NCBI GenBank assembly: GCA_040285825.1
Contig: JAUPSS010000012.1
Span: 372,001 to 436,000 of the forward strand
Source of the DNA: Eukaryota sp. TZLM1-RC
Taxonomy: Eukaryota; Metamonada: BaSk clade
Direction: 5' to 3'
Length of the DNA stretch: 64,000 nt
Position numbers and translations under genes: made by a program. The notes under the pieces are model-generated. The model saw only the letters and a program-made list of their open reading frames with translations, was not told the DNA's origin and searched no databases. This document shows, piece by piece, positions 57,622-64,000 of this stretch; the stretch's first letter is position 1, and every line of letters starts with the position of its first letter.

Positions 57622-57796
57622 TGTTTTGTAAATAGCTTTTTGGTGGTAATAAATGGTTTGTGTTTTTGATTGTGTTTTCTAAAGTATTGAGTGAGTGTAT
57701 TCAGTTTCTCGAACTAAAACTAAATGCAAGACTAAAATACTTAGAAAAGAAAGGATTGTAAAAGACGAATTACGAATTTGATCATATTTTATGTAT

Positions 57797-59014
57797 GATC
57801 AAATCTTCGATTCTGTGTAAAGCAGCATTTTTGGGAGGTGGTAAAAATTTTGTTTTTGAATTTTTCCAAAGGTTCCCTTTTGATGTTCATCTGATCAATG
57901 GTGAATCAAATTTTTACTTGAATCAACTGCAATTTGAATTAGAAAATTTGCCTAGTGATATCTGGATTCAGTGTTTTCCTCAAAACGTTCAAGAAATTCC
58001 CACTCGATCACTTCCAAATTTACGTTTTTGCTTGAAAAAGCTTCAGCACCATCTGGTTAAATTATATGAAGGCTTGGATTATGAAGTAAGACTTGGCTTG
58101 GCCAAAACTAAAAATCCCGCTTTCGGTAATTTTTTAAAGGATATTCGTGATAGTTCTGCTGCTGCTTTAGTAACTCAAGTTCCCTCTGTTTATGGACTTT
58201 TGCTAAAAGACAATGAATGGCTTTTTAAACATGCGTTTTCGTTGTTTTCTGTGGCCAAACAATTTGCCCAATCATTTAACTTGTAAATGTGGTAAACCTC
58301 TTTTGTTTACTCATCTTTTGAACTGTAAACATTTCATTACGTATAGAAGCAAAGTGCATAATAACGTCAGGGACCAAATTTATGTAATGTGCAAATCATA
58401 TCGTGTAGATTCCTTTTTAGAACCGCTGTTATCAAAATTAATTCTTGATGATCCCAATATTGATAGTACGCGTTACAACAGAGCTTCTATGGGTTTGACT
58501 AGAGGTGATCTAGTTGTTCCCGGTTTAAATGGTAGTTTTACTATTTTGGACGCCATGTCTATTGACCCTTGTAATTCCTCTAACGAACATTTCATTAACT
58601 CGGATGTAAATAATCCTCTTCTTGCAGGCGAAAAATATAAAATTGCTAAATATGCGAAACCCATTTCCTCGGTTAATGAAAATTCTCATGCCCAATATAA
58701 TTTATGTCCATTTGTTTTTTCTTTGCTTGGATCTCTAGGTAAGGCTGCTATGGCTTTCCTTGAGGATTTTGTTGTAGTTGTAAAGGAAAGAACTGGAAGA
58801 ATTTTCAATCGTGTTTACTGGCAAAACAGGATTGTATTTTCTATTTTTAAGGGAATGGTAACACTAATTTCTGATTCACTATCTTCTTTTGGGAAATTTT
58901 CTGAATCTTTAGCGATTAATTGTTTTGATGTAGGGGAGGCAGGTTTTGAGGATGTGGAGTTTTAATTGTGTATTTCATATTTGTTGTTGAATAAAAATAT
59001 TCTAGAAAAAAAAA
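57797..59014 (+). mobile_element. REL non-LTR copy (subfamily beta), 5'-truncated
   Basis: A perfect 13-bp duplication ATATTTTATGTAT (57784-57796 and 59015-59027) flanks the insert, which ends in an A-run. Frames 57795-58240 and 58213-58965, separated by one frameshift near 58230, encode the thumb end, RLGLAKTKNPAFGN and the finger CKCGKPLLFTHLLNCKH. These are followed by RSKVHNNVRDQIYVMCKS, LTRGDLVVPGLNGSF, TILDAMSIDPC and YWQNRIVFSIFKGM. It inserted about 160 bp downstream of SERINC and is the intact sister of 30665-32250. Confidence 0.88.
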
Positions 59015-59027
59015 ATATTTTATGTAT

Positions 59028-60039
59028 CTAAAATGTTTTGAATCTCCCAACGCATGAAAAAGAAAAAGAACATTGTGGATGATGTCATGGCTGATGAGAA
59101 ACGAATAGGATAACTGTTACTCATACAGAAAAATCTTTACACTTTGCCTCATGTATCAGTGCCCATTCTGCAGTTTTTTGCAGTTTCTTTGTTTCATGAA
59201 TAATCACCTCATATCACTTGTTCTTGCTGTTCATTTTTCGCAATTCATTGAATTTTATCAATTCTAAACAAACAAATATGAATTTTATTATAGTCAGGAT
59301 GTTTCTTCATCCTATTTATGAGCAGGTTTCCAAGAACACTCCCAAAAATAGATAAAAGATGTCGTGATGAGAGAGGTCGCATCACGTTAACACGAAGTGT
59401 TAATTTTCAAAATGTTAGTCTTGAATAGTAATTATAGTAATAGTTGTAACATTATAGTCCATTATAAGAATTTTTCCCCGTAGGGTTGAGAGGAAGTTTT
59501 ACAGTGTTTTTCATTCTTACTTCTCCTTCTTATTACACTAACACTAACGAGTCAAGATTATCACAAGTGTTTGATGGAAATTCATTATCAAACAGATCAT
59601 AAATATGAGATGAATTGACAGTTATAATTTTGAGAATGTCTAAACAGAATTGAGCAAAACGAGAGTATAAAATAAATGTCAATATTCTTCGGACAAACCA
59701 ATTTTACTAAAGCAATTCTCTTGGTCCTTATTCTTTCTTCTCTATAAATTTTCGTTTACATAATCATGTTCAAAAAAGCCAATCCCAGCAATTTTGGGTC
59801 GACCAAACAAAGCAAACCAACGTATAGAATCAACCCTTCGATAACACCATTTACGCGATAAGTTTTTAAAATTAATTGAAGACTTGAAACAATGATGACA
59901 GGGATAGTATCGTTTCATGGTATTTTGAATGTTAAATTCATTTTTATTTCTGTAACAGTCCCTCCTTACAACTCAACCAAAAACCTTTTCTTATGCTTTT
60001 GACTACTCAAATTCCATTACTTGAATGACGGGAGAATTT
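59028..60039 (-). other. Intergenic with a small coding-like frame
   Basis: A minus frame at about 59972-59742 (76 codons, ends HDYVNENL) includes YYPCHHC and RWFALFGRPKIAG and looks coding-like, perhaps an exon of a zinc-binding element protein. No start is visible. The segment 59973-60056 is the dispersed repeat also seen at 39639-39720. The rest holds nothing recognised. Confidence 0.3.
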
Positions 60040-61390
60040 TCGCTATTCACTTGCATAGCAACTCGCTAGTTTCAAAACTCCATAATGTTATTCAAAATGG
60101 AGTTAATATAAAGAGGAAGAGCTTTGAATAACGAAAATACAAATTTGTTCTTCCAAATCAACAAAAAAAGGAAGTTTTCCAAAATCATCTTAAAAATGGA
60201 AATTTTCAGTTCCAGTGGTACCAAAAACTGAATTAGTAATTGGGACTAAATTTTTTTTCTGCCTCTTGCTTCATTGAAACGTTGAAGAACAGCTTCGTAT
60301 TATGATTTCTTAGAAAGCTCGGCAACTTTGAGTGATTGTTAAAAGTAGGAATAGGGACTCCTTCTCCATGGAGACATGGTAGTACAATCGATAACGATTA
60401 CCATATGGTATATTCCATTATTAGTTCAGTTTCAGCATACCGTGCACAATCTATGTCACCTCGTTTTTGGCTCAAGCTGAATTTTAATTCATCAAACAGT
60501 GGCTCTAAACAAAATACATGATGGACACCTTTTAACAGATCATAAATACAATCACGAACAGTATTGTGGATAATTGATCTTTTTTTAGTGAATTTACAGC
60601 AGGAAATAAGGCGATCAAAAGATGCATTAGCACCACATTTACATTTCATATTTGATGAGCAGTGAAGAGGAAGCGGATTAAGTCTGATTCACATGACTGT
60701 CAAAAATTGTATATATGAAATCAGTAAACTACGATGAACTTGTGTTATCAAACATGATGAACTGTTTCAAAAAAAATTTAAACTACACAAAGAAGACACA
60801 GATAATTTCAAAGAAAAATCACCGGAGTTGTTAGCCATGCTAATTTGATTGTTCAGTGATTCCGTTTCTAAATAATTAAATAATGAATAATCTTCTTCTG
60901 AGGTTTAGGAACAGTACTTAGAAAGTTTGCTATATCTTTAGTTTCAATCAAGGAATAGTAAATTTTTGCAGAAAATAATGATTTCCGGAAATCATTGGAA
61001 CAATTTTCCAAGAAAGTACGTAAAAATTTCATTGCAACTGGAAACAGGTAAACGGTAAATAAATTCATTGATGTTGAAACCTTAAAGCAAGTTCATACAG
61101 GAAGTTTTTGATTTCACCTACAAACGCAGCACTTGATAAAATTGATGAACGTATTAGGCACATACCGTCACGCTTGTGTGCTCTGAAATCATGAAGGGGA
61201 ATATCACAAATATTACTGGTGTTGAGTACAGAACTCAAAAATTGAGTTCTTTCAGTCAAATACTGTTTGACATAGTGAGTGGTCAAAGGTGGAAGAATGC
61301 ATTATGCCGATTTCATCAGAATTTCCTCAAAAGCGTAGAACAATATTTTTCCCTTTCACATGGCATCAATTGCATTTTCAACGTCTGATC
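60040..61390 (-). pseudogene. REL non-LTR fragment (delta-like), decayed
   Basis: From 61390 the minus strand shows the RT thumb end (HKRDGMCLIRSSILSSAAF, IKNFLYELALRFQ). A zinc finger and R-H block (KCKCGANASFDRLISCCK, RSIIHNTVRDCIYDLLK) and the REL core QKRGDIDCARY follow. Below 60398 come broken remnants of the terminal region (KNKFVFSLFKALP). The order is that of the other REL copies, with many stops. Confidence 0.6.
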
Positions 61391-61477
61391 CATTTGTCAA
61401 TTGCAATGAAAATTACTCTATTTTTAATCTGGATTTGAAAATTGTATTCCATTCAGTGACATGAGAGTCAATTTGAA

Positions 61478-61980
61478 CCCCATGTAGAAGATGATTTTCA
61501 TAAAAATAATAGAGGTAATATATTATTACTTGCATTAGATGGAATCTTTATTATGTTGGATATAATGTCCTGAAGATGCCTCAAATGAAATACTTGCTAT
61601 TTTGAAATTCGAAGTTCTCTTTCAAATGCTGAAAATTTCAAAATCAAAAAATACAGTCAACCTTTGTGCAAATTGTCCACCCAACAGCATATAAAATACA
61701 ATTTGTATTCATATGAATTTTCTCTATTTGGTTTCCTTATTCCCACTGCTTTACGCTTTTTGGCTTATTTGGAAATGATTGTAAAAAGAATAACTAACAG
61801 AAATTTCAACAGATTGTTTTGGCGAATTAGAATTGTGTTGTTTGTTTTTAAGGGATTTTTGGAGATGATTTCTGATGCTTTGATTGCTCCTGTATCTCAC
61901 TATGGGAGAGATTGATTATTTACCATTATTAAGGTGTATAATAACAAAATATTATTGAAAATAAATAAGATTTGAAACCA
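61478..61980 (+). pseudogene. REL non-LTR 3' fragment (subfamily beta)
   Basis: Frames broken near 61575 encode DFHKNNRGNILLLALDG (RGD changed to RGN), NAENFKIKKYSQ, YSYEFSLFGFL and FWRIRIVLFVFKGF. It is a decayed relative of 51339-51983, ending in an AAATAAATAAG tail. Confidence 0.65.
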
Positions 61981-63203
61981 CAGTAGAAGCTTAAAGCTTT
62001 AATCAGAAAAGCATCGAATTTTTTTCTGATGAAACAATGTTATGATGAAAAACACCCTTCATTTACATCGATCTTTGCATCATTGATTCATAATTTCTGA
62101 AGAAAATTTGACTAAATCAAAAATGATTAACAAACACCTTATGTGCAAATCAATCAACTTATCATTGAACGGTTAATGTTATTTTCCATCCAATGACCCA
62201 TACTGTTGTCATAGACATCTCGTAATTTAGTGGCAAAGCAGATGTTAACCGTAGGCATAGTAATTGATCTAGAATTGATTGAGCCGCATAAAAGAATGAT
62301 TATTGTTTATAAAAAGCTTCATTGTATATATTGAAAACTCGTAGAAAACAAAAATACCAAGAACGTTTCTATGGGAATTTTGTTTGGAAATTTCCAAAAT
62401 GTGACAAAATTCACTGACGAAACCCAATTTTCGCCAGTAAAAGCAGTCCAAACCAACAATATGAATCAACTTATTGGATCTTGTTGGTATTCCCTGTTTG
62501 GTAATACAAGATCTAAACTCGCAGGTGAGCATATTGTACCTCGGTCTAATAATACAAAACACATGCGCCGGTTTGTGTTCAAGATTGCTCAGAATTTAAT
62601 AAATGTAAAAGGATAAACCAGTAATTCAAGTTAGGTGAAGACCAGGTTTCGACTAATAAACAGTAATAAAGAATATAAATAATTAATCAAAATCCACAAT
62701 GTGACATCAGCTTTGGGAATATAGAATCAATTTCCTTGTTGTAAGCACTCTCCTGTAGTCACAGAGTGATAGAACCGAAGACAGTGATTTCGTAAAGGTC
62801 GAATAAGATGACTTTAAGGTATGGCGAGTTGTTTCACGAAGTTTGATGCCTTTTAAATTAAACAGTTGAAAGTTTTAATAACTGTGAAGGATCTGGAATG
62901 GAGATTTTATTTTTGTCTCAAGATGCTTCATGGCTGCATGGATTCTGGTTAAATAACTTAGACATCAGAGGAGTTCAAGAGACAACAATCTCACACCAAT
63001 GTTATGGAATCCAGTGGTCAAAGAATAGAAGTTATTGGGAAAGATTATGAATGTGTTGACACACTGATGAGTCCGATTTTTCAACCCAAACTCACTACAT
63101 CACCACGAATGGCGAACGAAGAAGTGGAGAATTCAAAATGTAATTGAACAGATCCAATCATTATAGGGATTCAATCATATTTGATTTTGATCAAGTTGTG
63201 ACC
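61981..63203. other. Intergenic, one doubtful small ORF
   Basis: A plus frame 62371-62616 (81 codons, MGILFGNFQNVTKFTDE...) overlaps an equally long minus frame. Neither shows a domain. No RNA gene seen. Confidence 0.3.
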
Positions 63204-64000
63204 ATGTCCAAGCTTTCATCTTGGATCCTAGGGTTTTTGTTTTGTCTCTTTGCTCTTTCTCAATGTCAACGAACCACTCCAGCTACTTGTCACTCTTGGA
63301 GAGGTGTTGTCACATTTGATACTCCATTTATCGGAAAGTCCAGCTCTATCTATTATCATGATGGGAAGTTCAACAGAGCTCGAGTTGAATCTCGTCATGT
63401 TGATTCTGATAGTTTGTCATTTTCCAAGCATTCATCGTAGTCATTCAAATCCATCAATTTTATGATTCTACAACCCTCTATATCACACCTTATAGAGACC
63501 ACTATCTATGTGACAAACATGTAACAAATATTCCACCCTTTCCTGCAGCTGTTGACACCAATGCTCAGTTTGTCTGTGATACTGTTGTCAACTACATCCA
63601 AGTAGAGCATTGGAAGCTTGAATCCGAGAACCACTCCTATTCTTGGTTTATCCATCGCAGATCCCTTCAATGTGATCAGGTTGTTAGAGTTATTCTCCAT
63701 TCTAATGCTGGTAACATTGTGTATGATGTTACTGGTGTGGAGGAAACCTTCCACTTCGACGATCCTCTTTTCAATGGTCTCTCCTTTGGATGTCCACTCG
63801 AACCCATACAAAAATTCACCATATCTGGTATGATCCGAGACAGCAACACATCTTCACCAATAGCCAATAGCACAATAAGGTTGGTGGGTAAGGAGGGCGA
63901 GTTTTCATCATTCACAGGAAATAACGGTATTTATACAATTCCTTCTGTTCCAAAAGGCGACTACTACCTCTTCATGGACCATCATGATTATTATACCAAT
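63204..64000 (+). CDS. Secreted ependymin-like protein with carboxypeptidase-regulatory-like domain (partial)
   Basis: ATG 63204 is chosen because it places a clean signal peptide (MSKLSSWILGFLFCLFALSQ) at the N-terminus; an upstream ATG would bury it. A 29-nt intron (63412-63440, GTTTGT...CGTAG) joins HVDSD to IIQIHQFYD. The mature part resembles ependymin-related proteins: CHSWRGVVTFD, YYHDGKFNRARVESR, YLCDKHV, an FP-x-FV-CDTVV strand, EHWKLESE and FGCPLEP. After it comes a transthyretin-like carboxypeptidase-regulatory repeat (KFTISGMIRDSNTSSPIANS, GNNGIYTIPSVPKGDYYLFM). Likely extracellular or lysosomal. The gene runs off the window. Confidence 0.7.

Noticed and set aside
63060-63100. CTGATGAGTCC resembling a hammerhead ribozyme core
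   Set aside because: The required GAAA and pairing stems are not present in the following sequence.
1-64000. tRNA, rRNA or CRISPR loci
   Set aside because: No cloverleaf, rRNA-like block or regularly spaced repeats were recognised by eye; a covariance-model scan would be needed to exclude tRNAs.

Overview
The window is nuclear DNA of a unicellular eukaryote. It is AT-rich, uses the standard genetic code, and its housekeeping genes have clear eukaryotic homologues: EF-1alpha, SERINC, the ESCRT-II subunit VPS25, eIF2A, a dihydropyrimidine-dehydrogenase-like flavoprotein and a myosin-TH1-domain protein. Most spliceosomal introns are only 28-32 nt long. The EF-1alpha sequence resembles amoeba-type protists, but I cannot name the lineage.

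Roughly half of the sequence is mobile DNA, heavily nested. (1) Non-LTR retrotransposons with an N-terminal CCHC knuckle, one reverse transcriptase and a C-terminal restriction-like endonuclease (REL, the R2/CRE type) occur in at least five subfamilies, here labelled alpha to epsilon, mostly as 5'-truncated copies. Several have clear target-site duplications of 8-19 bp. One nearly full-length copy lies at 34832-38053, 47 bp upstream of the eIF2A start codon. (2) Ty3/gypsy elements: a complete but decayed element with 137-bp LTRs (4509-11763), an integrase-less one (20840-23845), a 3' fragment (39770-40404) and an 829-bp non-autonomous LTR element (36949-37777). (3) A small internally deleted MULE (38071-38852). 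(4) A DD34E IS630/Tc1-mariner-type transposase (956-1894) abutting a decayed Fanzor (eukaryotic TnpB-like RNA-guided nuclease) gene (1925-4508). A second Fanzor C-terminal relic lies at 55190-55861. Directly upstream of the first Fanzor, and separated from it only by the inserted gypsy element, is a short reading frame ending in a textbook 2A ribosome-skipping motif (about 11764-11925).

Layout: 1-13.7 kb, nested IS630/Fanzor/gypsy/REL complex; 15-17.6 kb, TH1 protein and MFS transporter (convergent); 19.8-24.7 kb, REL and gypsy debris; 25.1-29.3 kb, VPS25 and DPD-like enzyme; 29.5-33 kb, REL debris; 33.2-34.8 kb, eIF2A; 34.8-40.4 kb, REL, LTR element, MULE and gypsy debris; 40.9-42.2 and 49.8-51.2 kb, two near-identical EF-1alpha genes, with decayed REL elements between them; 51.3-56 kb, REL and Fanzor relics; 56.1-57.6 kb, SERINC; 57.8-62 kb, REL debris; 63.2-64 kb, the start of a secreted ependymin-like protein with a carboxypeptidase-regulatory-like domain.

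The host genes are unrelated housekeeping functions and do not form an operon or pathway. The best candidate for an unusual system is the 2A-leader / Fanzor / DD34E-transposase assembly. A second point of interest is the SERINC intron built from three contiguous GT-AG units.
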